This document shows positions 51,656-60,327 of a DNA stretch of 64,000 bases, piece after piece. The notes beneath the pieces were generated by a model that saw only the letters and a program-made list of their open reading frames with translations, did not search any database and was not told the origin of the DNA. The stretch spans positions 620,001 through 684,000 of the forward strand of contig JACJYZ010000002.1 of NCBI GenBank assembly GCA_020635855.1, in the 5' to 3' direction. Both the position numbers and the translations under genes were made by a program. Source of the stretch: Flavobacteriales bacterium. GTDB lineage: Bacteria > Bacteroidota > Bacteroidia > JACJYZ01. Each line of letters opens with the position of its first letter. Position 1 is the stretch's first letter.

Positions 51656-52623
51656 CGGTGGTATTTTCTTCTTTGTTTCATGGTTCTTTCTTTGATTTGT
51701 TTTCGTCTGGCCAGGATCTGTTTATCCCTGCCGAAGAATACGTCGGCAGGGGTGAGATTTTCCAGTGATTCATGGTATCTACGGTTGTTGTAATATTCAA
51801 TGAACTCAGCCAGTGCCTGGCGCAACTCATCGGGTGAATAGTAGTTGTCCAGCTTGATCACATTCTTCATGGACTGATGCCAGCGCTCGATCTTTCCCTG
51901 GGTCTGTGGATGACGGACTCTTCCGCGCACATGCTTGATCTCTCTGTCCTGGAAGAAGTCAGCCAGGTCTTTGGCGATGTAACACGGGCCATTGTCGCTG
52001 AGTACTTTGAGAGACTGTGTGGTTTTGTCAGGAACCACACCGGTGATCTCAATGGCCTTATCGATATTGCGCTGTACGTCATCGGCTGCCATGTTGGTGC
52101 ATAGTTCGGCATGGATCACGTAGCGGGAGTAATCATCCAGTACCGTGCAGAGGTAATACCATCCCCAGTGTCCCACTACTTTCAGGTAAGTGAAATCGGT
52201 CTGCCACATCTGGTTGACCCGGGAGGTCTTGTCTTTGTACTGGTTGGCAGCATGATCCACCACAAAGGCCGGTGCAGTGATCAGCCCTCTTTCTTTGAGA
52301 ATGGCATGCACGCTGGACTCGCTGATATACCAGCCCCGGTGATCTACGATGTGCCAGGCCAGTTCTCTGGATGAGAGGTCTTCCATGTCCAGGGCCAGCT
52401 CTACCACCTCCTGGCGTTTCTCATCGGGGATCCGGTTCCACTGGCTTCTTGCCGCCCGCTTCTTGGGAGCCAGTCCTTCAAACCCTTCCCGCAGATACCG
52501 GTCGTACCAGTCATAGAAAGTCGCCTTGGGAATGTCCAGCTCTTTCAGGGTGGCCCGTACGCTCAGATCACTGTTTTCCACTATGGAAATGATCTCCATT
52601 TTCTCTGATTGACTGTATCGCAT
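51634..52623 (-). CDS. IS3-family transposase OrfB (DDE integrase core)
   Basis: 329 residues. An HTH-like N terminus is followed by HTH_21-type sequence (ILKERGLITAPAF) and the rve core with DDE residues in QTDFTYLKV, LSDNGPCYIAKD and TQGKIERWHQSMK. OrfB lies in the -1 frame relative to OrfA. A run of eight A residues (plus-strand T at 52658-52665) near the OrfA end allows a -1 shift, after which the frame reads FEWGRLKRQRYMRYSQSEKM without a stop. The active transposase is therefore probably the OrfAB fusion. Confidence 0.92.
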   Translation of the reverse strand: MRYSQSEKMEIISIVENSDLSVRATLKELDIPKATFYDWYDRYLREGFEGLAPKKRAARSQWNRIPDEKRQEVVELALDMEDLSSRELAWHIVDHRGWYISESSVHAILKERGLITAPAFVVDHAANQYKDKTSRVNQMWQTDFTYLKVVGHWGWYYLCTVLDDYSRYVIHAELCTNMAADDVQRNIDKAIEITGVVPDKTTQSLKVLSDNGPCYIAKDLADFFQDREIKHVRGRVRHPQTQGKIERWHQSMKNVIKLDNYYSPDELRQALAEFIEYYNNRRYHESLENLTPADVFFGRDKQILARRKQIKERTMKQRRKYHRQQMLNL

Positions 52624-52637
52624 ATACCGCTGCCTTT

Positions 52638-53006
52638 TTAAGCGTCCCCACTCAAACTTTTTTTTAGGACCCTATTCTGCAGGGTGAGCTCGGCGACCAC
52701 TTCTTTCAGCTGGCTGTTCTCCTTGCGGAAATGATCCACTTCGGTGGTGTTGGCCTCTCGGAGGGTATCTCCTAAAAGCCGTTTCTTACCGGCTTCCAGG
52801 AAGTCTTTGCTCCAGCGATAGTAGAGGTTGGCGGCAATACCTTCACGGCGACATATCTCTGAAATGGATAGCTCGCCCTTGAGGCCTTCCAGTACGATTC
52901 TGATTTTCTCCTCAGCGGAGAACTTGCGGCGGGTCCTGCGTTTGATCTCACGGACTACCGCTTCGGGACTTTGATCTTTCTTTTTCATGTTTGGACTGTT
53001 TTTCAA
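52638..53006 (-). CDS. IS3-family OrfA (helix-turn-helix protein)
   Basis: 122 residues. HTH_Tnp_1 domain: RTRRKFSAEEKIRIVLEGLK, LSISEICRREGIAANLYYRW, then a leucine-zipper-like coiled coil (DHFRKENSQLKEVVAELTLQ), which is the usual OrfA layout. The 3' end holds the A-run slippery site for programmed -1 frameshifting into OrfB. Confidence 0.9.
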   Translation of the reverse strand: MKNSPNMKKKDQSPEAVVREIKRRTRRKFSAEEKIRIVLEGLKGELSISEICRREGIAANLYYRWSKDFLEAGKKRLLGDTLREANTTEVDHFRKENSQLKEVVAELTLQNRVLKKSLSGDA

Positions 53007-53014
53007 GGTTCCGG

Positions 53015-53050
53015 TTTTTTACCTTGAAAGCTAGCTTTCAAGGTAAAAAA
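53015..53050. repeat. 36-bp perfect palindrome inside the IS, upstream of orfA
   Basis: The sequence from 53015 to 53050 is its own reverse complement (TTTTTTACCTTGAAAGCT and its complement, centred on CTAG). It starts 9 bases upstream of the orfA start codon. In RNA it would form a strong hairpin followed by U residues on both strands, likely blocking transcription entering from outside (protection from impinging transcription) or sequestering the orfA start region. Confidence 0.75.
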
Positions 53051-53061
53051 CTGTGACTAAA

Positions 53062-54663
53062 CTATTGTACCTTAACAGTCCGAATTTTGCTTACGCTGGA
53101 CACGCTTATCATTTCTTCATGCTGCACACCGCTGTTGCTTCTGTGGATCTCATCAATCAGAAATGCAATTCTCATTTTGGATAGCTTCTTTACAACTGAA
53201 GCATCCAGAATATTGTCTACCGAAGTGAACTTTTGCAGGTTGACAACTACAATGCGTTTGTCGCTGCTGAGGGCAGTGATGAAACTTTTCTTGTCGGTGG
53301 CTTCAATGAACATCCCTTTTTGAATATTCATGTTGTGCAGTTTGGAATCCAACTGGTCCCTAAGCTGCAACCTGTCCACTACCAACATCACTTTATCATA
53401 GACATACTCACCCTCTTTGCGAAGGTCTTTGAGTTGGAGTGCTGTCCAGCCAATGATATTACTTTTCCCGAACCCTGCTGCGTACTGCATCAGGAGGGAA
53501 TACACGGTTTTGTTGTTTTGGTATTTCTGCCTTTTGGCAATCAGTTCTTTTATCTGCCCTTCGCCTATGCCTTTGGCTCTTAGTTCCGCTTCCAGTTTTT
53601 TGATGAAGTAGTCCTGTTCATCTTCATGCTCCAGAAACTCATTGATTTTGGCCAAGATTTTATCTGTACCGAATTTCTGCTTTGGTCTTGGACTTATCAG
53701 CCTACCGTCATTGTGCTTATACTCCTTGGTCTTGCTGCCTTCTTTCTTTATCAGTTCCCGTTCTATGAAGTTGTAGTAGAGGATTTCTTTCTCTATCATC
53801 TTCTTATCGTACAAGGCTTTGAAAACCTCCTCAAATCGTTCCGTTTTAGAACCTTCACGGTTTTTGAGTGGGTAAGGCTTGAAGTCTTTTAAAACCTTCT
53901 TTTCGTACTGCTCAAAATCATAGCTGCCATTCAATACCGTGTTTTTGATTTCATCAAAATGGTTGGAAATATTGCGGATGACATAGGTTTCGGCAATGTC
54001 CGTAGAAGTGATGTGAATGGCCTTTTCAAAGATTTTGAGAAAGTCTTTGCGGATGGTTTGCGACAGGTCGTTTTTATCGGCAATGGTGAGGTATTCCTGA
54101 ACGGCATTGAGGTAGTCTTTCACTACCTTCATTCGTCCGTTCTTCATGGAAGTCTGGTTGTTCCAATTACTTTTGAGTTCACTATATCCTAAAAAGATAC
54201 CATTGAGGAAAAAGGACAAATCAGGACGGAAAGAGAAATACTGCTTTCCTTCATACTTGAAGGAATAAGGAAGTTCCTGAACTACCGAAAAGATGTTCTG
54301 CTCAAACAATTTGTCTTCCTCAAACTCACTACCGCTTGGATAGAACAAATGCAGTTTAACACCCTCAAAGGTTACTGACTTGTTGGTATTGATGAAAACA
54401 GCCATGTTCATGGATGATTTTATCTTCTCGTCCAGGAACAGGGTAAAAGCGTTTAGGAGGTCTTTTTCGCTCGGGAACTTCTTGAGCAATTTTTTGTAGT
54501 TGCCCTTATTCAGTTCGGTTTCCGAAATGAAATGCTTCAGATCCTCAATAATGAAGAATTGAGGCGAAACGGTGTTTGCCTTGGCTTCCTTGTAGCGAAG
54601 ACCGTCAGGTCTTTCGCAAAGGAAGTTGATGAGGTATTTATCCTGTAAGTCTAACTCTTTCAT
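53062..54663 (-). pseudogene. hsdR: Type I restriction subunit HsdR, N-terminal half only
   Basis: Open frame of 533 residues; the last 12 or so come from the IS. The N-terminal nuclease domain (about 10-300) includes FRPDLSFFLNGIFLGYSELK, a PD...ExK nuclease core (D148...E163-x-K165 region). The first helicase motif region is MQYAAGFGKSNIIGWTALQL (a degenerate Walker A) and Walker B is AFLIDEIHRSNSG near residue 507. Truncation follows directly at residue 520 (QHEEMISV). HsdR of this type is about 1000 residues, so the second RecA domain and the C-terminal HsdM-binding part are missing. Restriction should be lost. Confidence 0.88.
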
Positions 54664-54776
54664 ACTACTTGCGTTGTGTGGGAGGGTGCATGAAAATGAA
54701 CCTTAGGCTTGGAAAATCCGTTTTCATTGCATACATTTGCAGCGAGTTCATCTTTCATTCGAAAGAAGGAAATCGG

Positions 54777-54807
54777 AAAACGCAAGCCAAGAAGCTCTGC
54801 GTTTTTT
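54777..54807. terminator. Hairpin between the 168-residue protein gene and hsdR
   Basis: AAACGCA (54778-54784) pairs with TGCGTTT (54798-54804), with A and T tracts outside. On the minus strand, in operon orientation, it is followed by only four U residues, so it may attenuate hsdR transcription rather than end it. Confidence 0.45.
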
Positions 54808-54813
54808 GCTTTT

Positions 54814-55320
54814 TTAGTGTATCTCATTCAGCCTCCTCTTATATTTTTTCAAAATTTTATCCCTTTGTGAATCCTTCCCCTGCAAATGGTAGGCAGTAAG
54901 GAGGAAATAGACGTTTTGGGCTGGTTTTGGTTCTAAAACCACCACGTATTTCTCCGGTATGTCATAGATGTAAGTCCTGATTCCTTCCGGCTCTTTTACC
55001 GAAAAATGGAGCATATCTTCCTGTTTGCGACAGTCTATATGAAAACGTACCCAATGAAGCCTTAGGCTTCTATGTATGTCAAATTCCCTTGCCCGTGTTG
55101 CCTTGTCCACTATCACGGTAGTGAGGTGGGTGAACAAGGTGGCCATTTCAATCGCCCCATCCTGAGGAGTTGGGGTAATTTGAATATTGCGAAACCGTAG
55201 GTTGGGATTGTTGGTAAAGTCACGGTCGAAAATGCCCATGAGCGACTGCCTTCTCTGGTGTTCGTTGAACCCTGCCAGTTCCAATAATTGATTGTATGTC
55301 TTTAACAGATTAAATGGCAT
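54814..55320 (-). CDS. Unassigned 168-residue protein in the restriction-modification operon
   Basis: A helical N terminus (LLKTYNQLLELAGFNEHQRR) leads to a beta-rich middle (ITPTPQDGAIEMATLFTHLT, RSLRLHWVRFHI) and a C-terminal segment YVVVLEPKPAQNVYFLLTAY followed by KKYKRRL. The last part resembles the closing strands of BECR-type (barnase-EndoU-colicin-RelE-like) nucleases, where a Tyr and basic residues end the fold, but I cannot assign the family with confidence. No signal peptide. Start is 4 bases from the DUF3800 stop, so cotranslated with it. Role: possible accessory effector or anti-phage factor, inference only. Confidence 0.55.
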   Translation of the reverse strand: MPFNLLKTYNQLLELAGFNEHQRRQSLMGIFDRDFTNNPNLRFRNIQITPTPQDGAIEMATLFTHLTTVIVDKATRAREFDIHRSLRLHWVRFHIDCRKQEDMLHFSVKEPEGIRTYIYDIPEKYVVVLEPKPAQNVYFLLTAYHLQGKDSQRDKILKKYKRRLNEIH

Positions 55321-55323
55321 GGC

Positions 55324-55992
55324 TTACTGTAATTCGATAAAGAATAGGTTCAACTTCCCGGAATAATTGGTCTTCATCAGACTGTCGCCTGAGTGCTGCT
55401 GTATTTTCCTGATTATATGGGCTTTGGCCTGATTCTGCTTCGCTTCATTATTGTGCTGGTAGCTGATAGCACCCATCATAAAGTCTGTCAGTTGCATCAA
55501 CAAACTCTCATGCGAACGGATATTTTGCACATTCCTGAATACGCCAAATTTGGTGTTCAGAATGTCTTTCAGCTTATTCACCTTATAGGCACTCAAAGTA
55601 TCTTTTATGTCCAGATACACATTGTAGTTGTAAAGGCTGTTCAGGTTGTGATTCAAGAGGTAGTAATACATTTTGTAGTAGAAATCATCATACGAACACC
55701 CGAAGGCTTCATTGTTGATTTTGCTTTTGTCCACACCTACGGTTCTAAACTTCAGGTCAGTGGCAAAGAAGTACTCTACCAGTTCCATGTAGAAATGAAA
55801 CTTGGACTTGGAAACGTTAGTCCACTTAATTTCACCATAGAAATGGTGCTTTTCCTTTATCTCCTTGATTTTCTCCGTATGCAGCTTTATCTGATTGTAA
55901 GCCACACTTATTGAACCTAAGAACATGTACGGTTTGTGGTCATGCTCTATATGGCAACTTTCGTCACAATATATGTTGAACGTTTTACTCAT
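55324..55992 (-). CDS. DUF3800 protein
   Basis: 222 residues. N-terminal FNIYCDESCHIEHD (the Y-x-D-E-S signature of DUF3800), a middle KINNEAFGCSYDDFYYKMYY, and LLMQLTDFMMGAISYQHNN (the conserved QxxDF element). DUF3800 is predicted to have an RNase H-like fold with acidic metal-binding residues and is often found in defence neighbourhoods. It overlaps hsdS by 8 bases. Function inside a type I locus is not established. Confidence 0.85.
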   Translation of the reverse strand: MSKTFNIYCDESCHIEHDHKPYMFLGSISVAYNQIKLHTEKIKEIKEKHHFYGEIKWTNVSKSKFHFYMELVEYFFATDLKFRTVGVDKSKINNEAFGCSYDDFYYKMYYYLLNHNLNSLYNYNVYLDIKDTLSAYKVNKLKDILNTKFGVFRNVQNIRSHESLLMQLTDFMMGAISYQHNNEAKQNQAKAHIIRKIQQHSGDSLMKTNYSGKLNLFFIELQ

Positions 55993-57325
55993 GGCTTACC
56001 TTGATTTTGCCCGTTACCACATCATTGATGAGCGTTTTGCGAAGCTCTCTGAGGGTGGTTATCTGGGTTTGAATGTTTGTGATGATTTTGGCGATGGTGT
56101 CCAGTTTGGCATCCAAAAATTTTACGATTTCATCTTGGGCTGAAAGCGTATCAGGGATGTACACCAAAAAGTCGTTGACCTTCTCCATTTTCAAATTGAT
56201 GCGGGTGAAACCTTTGCCCTCCACAATTAGCAACTGCCTGTAATAATCGGATAGCATCAGGTAGTTCAGGAAGTAGGGGTTGGTTTTACGAGGGTTTACC
56301 CGATAGCCTTTGCAAAAGCTGTTGAGGTAAGTTTCCTCAATATCTTCCGCTAAGGCTGCTGATTTGCCAATATCTTCATAACCTTCTGAACTCATCAGGA
56401 AGAAAATATCGCCCTTTCTTACCCGATTCTGCTTTTCGCCTTCATAGACTACTACCGTACCCAAATGATCTCGCTTCAAATAGGTATTGTTCGCAATGTT
56501 GGTGAATGGTATAAAGCCTTTGTTGTCCGGGTTATCGTCCTGGTTAAAATCATCACCGCCTTTGCCCGAAAGACCGCTATACAATGCTCCTAAATCTTTG
56601 AGGCGGTATCTGAGCCAGCTTTTGGGTGTAGTGAAACCAAGCTCATTGTTTTTTAACTCTGTATTTTTATCCAGCCCCTTTGTAACCGTTTCATTAATCA
56701 GGCTTTTACGCAACTCCTGATAGTAGCCTATTTTCTTTTCCAGTAGGCTTACTTTCTTGTCAATGGCTTGAGTCTTGGTGTCGAGGTATTCAGCGATTAC
56801 GGTTTGTTCTACTATAGAAGAGGGGTAGGTTATTAGTGTACTTCCTAATTCTTCCTTATTCAAATGTGGCTGTGCTGCTCGAAGTGATGTTAAAACAAGC
56901 TGGTCTTTGAAAACATACTGGCTAAGTAAGCAATAGGATAAGAATTTAGGGTATATCTTGTTTTTATCGGGAGTAAAAACCATGTCATAACCAGAAACTG
57001 CACCTTCAAATTCTTTAGGTATCATAGCACTATCACCAGTGTATGCACCGCTCCGTACTACAATGATTTCTCCTTCTTTTAGAATTGGTTTTCTTTCGTA
57101 TGGCAAATCGTCTGGATCGACCAATATCAAATTTTCTGAACTAATGCGTCCAGAAAAAATATTTGTTGCTCTAATGATTGGTAACCCGTTCTCAAGTTCA
57201 TGGGGCGGCTGTCCTAGGCCATACCGGATAACCCCCATTGATTTTACTCTGTTGACAAACCAATGACTTGGACAAACATCCAATGACAGTATTTCTGTTT
57301 CCTTGTATGATTCGTACCGCATCAT
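55985..57325 (-). CDS. hsdS: Type I restriction-modification specificity subunit HsdS
   Basis: 446 residues with two target-recognition domains: TRD1 (about 15-170; CPSHWFVNRVKSMGVIRYGL, PIIRATNIFSGRISSENL) and TRD2 (about 230-395; PKSWLRYRLKDLGALYSGLS, IPFTNIANNTYLKRDH). Each is followed by a long conserved helix (LDTKTQAIDKKVSLLEKKI; LDAKLDTIAKIITNIQTQI) that spaces the TRDs. The target is a bipartite sequence that cannot be read from the protein. The start overlaps the hsdM stop by 4 bases. Confidence 0.93.
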   Translation of the reverse strand: MMRYESYKETEILSLDVCPSHWFVNRVKSMGVIRYGLGQPPHELENGLPIIRATNIFSGRISSENLILVDPDDLPYERKPILKEGEIIVVRSGAYTGDSAMIPKEFEGAVSGYDMVFTPDKNKIYPKFLSYCLLSQYVFKDQLVLTSLRAAQPHLNKEELGSTLITYPSSIVEQTVIAEYLDTKTQAIDKKVSLLEKKIGYYQELRKSLINETVTKGLDKNTELKNNELGFTTPKSWLRYRLKDLGALYSGLSGKGGDDFNQDDNPDNKGFIPFTNIANNTYLKRDHLGTVVVYEGEKQNRVRKGDIFFLMSSEGYEDIGKSAALAEDIEETYLNSFCKGYRVNPRKTNPYFLNYLMLSDYYRQLLIVEGKGFTRINLKMEKVNDFLVYIPDTLSAQDEIVKFLDAKLDTIAKIITNIQTQITTLRELRKTLINDVVTGKIKVSHE

Positions 57326-59394
57326 AGGTTAACTATTTCTTTTTCAAGATTTGCCAATTTTTCTTCAAGGTCTTCCAAATCCTTATTGATGGTCGAAACT
57401 TCCCGTAGCTTCTCAGGAGTGTAGAACACCTTATTGAAGTTAATTTCCACCCCAATCACATTGTCCACATACTCAAAAGGCTTGGTTACATACTTGGCCA
57501 TGAAATCGGCTATCCATTGCTGGTTTTCTGTTTCGTCCGGTGAGTAGGGGATAATTTCATAATCCTTTTGCAGGTCTTTGGTCAGCTCTACCGTAATGGC
57601 TATGTAAGCTCCTTTGGTCTTGGTGGATTTCTTGTAGGCAGCTCTGATAACGATTTTGCCACAACCCAATTCGGTTTGTTTGCCTCCTGTTTCCTCTATG
57701 ATGGTGTCTTTGTCTTCATCATACCAGTAGGTTGCTTTCTTGGTTACTACTTTGAGTTGCTGCTCCTTGTAGTCCAGGGCCGCAATGTTGGGTTTTACCT
57801 CCTCATTGAATCTTACTTCTAATGACTTGTATTTGGCTTTATCAAAGTCGGTGATTTCAAAATTGTCGATGGTGGTAGTACCTGCCTCATCATGTACGGT
57901 AATCTTTACCGGATTGAGTTTGATGAATTTTTCTTCTACCATTTCACCTGCCCGGTTTTCCTTCATGGGCATTTCAAGGAAATTACCGTTTACATCCACA
58001 TTGGTAAGCATGATGCTTTGGCGGTTGTAATAGAAATGCCATTTGTCGAACACCTTGCAAAAGGCATTGTCCTGAAATTCGGTGAAGGCTTTTACAATCT
58101 CAGCCCTGTTATCAGGGTTCATCTGCTTGCGCTTCTTACCCTTGCTTTTCTTGAGCGGTTCGTAAAGCTCACTGGCATTGATGAGGATTACTTTGTCTTT
58201 GCGGTCGGCTGGTTTGTTCTTGTTGAATGCCCATAGATAGGTGTAAATGCCCGTGTTGAAAAATTCATCTGTAGGCATTTGAATGATGGCTTCCACCCAA
58301 TCATTGTCAAAGAAGTGCTTGCGGATGGCGCTTTCACCGCTTCCTGCATCACCACTAAACAATGTAGAGCCATTGTGAACGACTACTGATAGGCCGTCAT
58401 TGGCTAATTGATACAAAATGTGCTGTGTGAAAAGGAACTGCCCATCTGAGATAGAAGGCAGGGCTACAAATCGCTCAGTAGTATCGTTTTGAATGTCTTT
58501 TTGGTAGCCTTTCCAATCCACACCGTAAGGTGGGTTGGCTACCACTATATCAAAGCGTTTCTCGATGAATGAAATGTTGGTGAGGGTATTTCCGTATTTG
58601 ATTTCGGAATCAGCCCTGAAACGGCTTTCAATCTTAGCCAATGCGTAAAGGCTATCGCTCCAGTCTTCACCGAATGTTTTGGTTGGGCGTTTGAACTTTT
58701 CTTTGATTTTATCTTCTACACCAAAGAGTAAGTTTCCACCTCCGCAAGTAGGGTCATAGATGGTAAGGAACTTGCCATTGTCTTCAATCTTGGAGGCAAT
58801 GAGTTCGGAAATCAATGAAATGATGTCGTCAGGGGTGTACTGTTCCCCTGCGGTTTCTGCTGAAATGTCTGCCCACTTGCGTTTGATGTGTTCTTCAAGG
58901 GTGGTGATTTCAGAGTTGTTGAATGGGGTAAGATCAATTTCGCTCCACGCCTTGAGTGTTTCAAATAAGATGCGCTTCTTTTTAAGCTGACCGCTTACGC
59001 CCGAAATGTCGAGGAACTTTTCTTCCTCTGTGCCTTTATCTACCCCTAACAAATACTTGGTTTCCGGGTCGAATGATTTCAGGTAAGCATGGAAGTCAAT
59101 GTCAAAGGTTTTGTCATTCTTACAAATGTCTTTGAGTGTTTTGCCCTTGCGGATGAGGTAGTCGTTATATCCTAATCCTTCGAGCTGGAACATTTCTACG
59201 AAATCATCAATGTTGTCTTTGCCAATTTCTTCTTCTAATCGGCTGGCTTCTCTAATCAATCTACTTTCGACCATGAGCAGGGCGAAATAGGGCATCATGT
59301 ATTTGGGGAAATCACTCTGTTTGATTCCTGCACCAATCAATAAATCGGCTGTGCGCCAAACGTCTGATTCGTATTTGAGGATATTAATGCTCAT
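57322..59394 (-). CDS. hsdM: Type I DNA methyltransferase subunit HsdM
   Basis: 690 residues, longer than classic HsdM (about 500). The N-terminal helical domain (1-180) is followed by the N6_Mtase core: SAM motif I as YDPTCGGGNLLFG and catalytic motif IV NPPYGVDW. The 250-residue C-terminal extension contains charged beta sequence and a coiled coil (INKDLEDLEEKLANLEKEIV). It methylates adenine at the site chosen by HsdS. All motifs are intact, so modification could persist although hsdR is broken. Confidence 0.93.
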   Translation of the reverse strand: MSINILKYESDVWRTADLLIGAGIKQSDFPKYMMPYFALLMVESRLIREASRLEEEIGKDNIDDFVEMFQLEGLGYNDYLIRKGKTLKDICKNDKTFDIDFHAYLKSFDPETKYLLGVDKGTEEEKFLDISGVSGQLKKKRILFETLKAWSEIDLTPFNNSEITTLEEHIKRKWADISAETAGEQYTPDDIISLISELIASKIEDNGKFLTIYDPTCGGGNLLFGVEDKIKEKFKRPTKTFGEDWSDSLYALAKIESRFRADSEIKYGNTLTNISFIEKRFDIVVANPPYGVDWKGYQKDIQNDTTERFVALPSISDGQFLFTQHILYQLANDGLSVVVHNGSTLFSGDAGSGESAIRKHFFDNDWVEAIIQMPTDEFFNTGIYTYLWAFNKNKPADRKDKVILINASELYEPLKKSKGKKRKQMNPDNRAEIVKAFTEFQDNAFCKVFDKWHFYYNRQSIMLTNVDVNGNFLEMPMKENRAGEMVEEKFIKLNPVKITVHDEAGTTTIDNFEITDFDKAKYKSLEVRFNEEVKPNIAALDYKEQQLKVVTKKATYWYDEDKDTIIEETGGKQTELGCGKIVIRAAYKKSTKTKGAYIAITVELTKDLQKDYEIIPYSPDETENQQWIADFMAKYVTKPFEYVDNVIGVEINFNKVFYTPEKLREVSTINKDLEDLEEKLANLEKEIVNL

Positions 59395-59674
59395 CTTTCT
59401 TTATCTCTTTTAATGCGGTTTTTAATGCTTCACTTGCCTGTGGCTCGTCTTTGACTAAATCTATTATCTGGTCTGCCAGCCAAATCCTGAGCAAATCAGA
59501 TAAGTTGGCATGAAGCAAAGAGGCTAACTGCTCTACCTGTTCCCGTTTAGCTTTCCGTTCACCACGTTCAATTTTGCTGAACATAGGGGTGTCTATTTCA
59601 AGACTGGCGGCTAACTGCCGTTGCAACAATCCCTGGCTTTCTCTTAGCTCTCTTATTCTTTCACCAAATCGCAT
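59384..59674 (-). CDS. XRE-family transcriptional regulator of the restriction-modification operon
   Basis: 96 residues. HTH_3 domain at about 5-60 (IRELRESQGLLQRQLAASLE, PMFSKIERGERKAKREQVEQ), then helices that may dimerise. First gene of the operon; its end overlaps hsdM by 11 bases. It is placed like the C proteins that time restriction expression. An inverted repeat lies just upstream (59689-59698). Confidence 0.85.
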   Translation of the reverse strand: MRFGERIRELRESQGLLQRQLAASLEIDTPMFSKIERGERKAKREQVEQLASLLHANLSDLLRIWLADQIIDLVKDEPQASEALKTALKEIKKDEH

Positions 59675-59688
59675 GACCTGTTAATATA

Positions 59689-59698
59689 TGACTTGTCA
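59689..59698. promoter_or_regulatory. Small inverted repeat upstream of the XRE gene
   Basis: TGACTTGTCA: TGAC and GTCA arms with a 2-base spacer, 15 bases upstream of the start codon, between two AATATA stretches. A possible operator for the XRE protein (C-box-like). Weak, based on position. Confidence 0.3.
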
Positions 59699-59893
59699 AA
59701 TTATGGCTAATATAGGAAATGAAAACGTTAGTAAAAGCAAAAAGTAGTGGTAAACTGATTTCAGCATGTTGAGGAAATAGAGGATGCTGAATACCCTCAA
59801 GTGGGGTGTTTATCTAATGACTTTCTAAAGTTGAATCAGCAAGAATTGCGGTAGGGTCTTTATAATTACGGTCGATTAAATGCTGAGCCATAT

Positions 59894-60124
59894 CTAAAAA
59901 TTCTGAAAAGATGTTGTAAACACATTAATCTCCCCGCCCTGGTTAAACCTGCCGAACTGTACGGCACGGCCTTTTCGGGCAGTTCAATGACTACATCCAC
60001 ATCATGCTGAAAGGCGTTGGCCCCACGGAAATTGCCCTCTTTGGTCGTCTGGAAGACATAGATGCCCACCTTCGCTCCTCCTGCGTCGGAGCTACGGTGG
60101 GCGAGGAATGACTTGCCCGGATTG
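59894..60124 (-). pseudogene. C-terminal remnant of a RadA-like P-loop ATPase
   Basis: On the minus strand, IYVFQTTKEGNFRGANAFQH continues with DVDVVIELPEKAV, then after a one-base frame change (near 59957) with VQFGRFNQGGEINVF, ending in a stop at 59894-59896. This is the end of a RecA/RadA-fold ATPase seen in Bacteroidota. Upstream, NPGKSFLA (about 60101-60124) is separated from it by an inserted GC-rich repeat (60067-60105) and then heptamer repeats. The rest of the gene is absent. A dead fragment of imported or duplicated DNA. Confidence 0.65.
60067..60105 (-). repeat. GC-rich dispersed repeat, copy 3, inside the ATPase remnant
   Basis: CTTCGCTCCTCCTGCGTCGG and AGCTACGGTGGGCGAGG share the CTTCGC...AGCTACGG-GGGC-AG pattern with copies at 31346 and 44747. 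It interrupts the remnant between the NPGKSFL and IYVFQ segments. Tandem heptamer/hexamer units follow at 60136-60162. Confidence 0.55.
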
Positions 60125-60327
60125 CGGACCAAGACAGCAACTGCATACAGCAACAGCATACAGTTCGGTACCCGATAATTCCCGCCTTCAGGTGGAAATG
60201 GTTTGTTTCTTAAGCTGAGCATGTGAGCCAATGTGCGCCCTAAAATTACTCCGGTGACTTTTTACATCCCTTTGTTTCCATTGCATTCCGGGAAATCCCC
60301 AGCTTTGTCCCAACGCAATCACACACA

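Larger units (their letters stand above)
51589..53102 (-). mobile_element. IS3-family insertion sequence, about 1514 bp
   Basis: It contains orfA and orfB in the IS3 arrangement. Terminal inverted repeats start with TGT at both tips: inward from 51589 and, on the other strand, inward from 53102, 17 of 25 bases match (shared ...CGGAC at positions 21-25), and similarity continues for about 25 more bases (AAGG..., AGTCAYAG). No target duplication is seen: the flanks are GGAG on the left and CGCT on the right. Both flanking genes are truncated at the tips and are unrelated, so the element marks a rearrangement, not a simple insertion. Confidence 0.85.
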
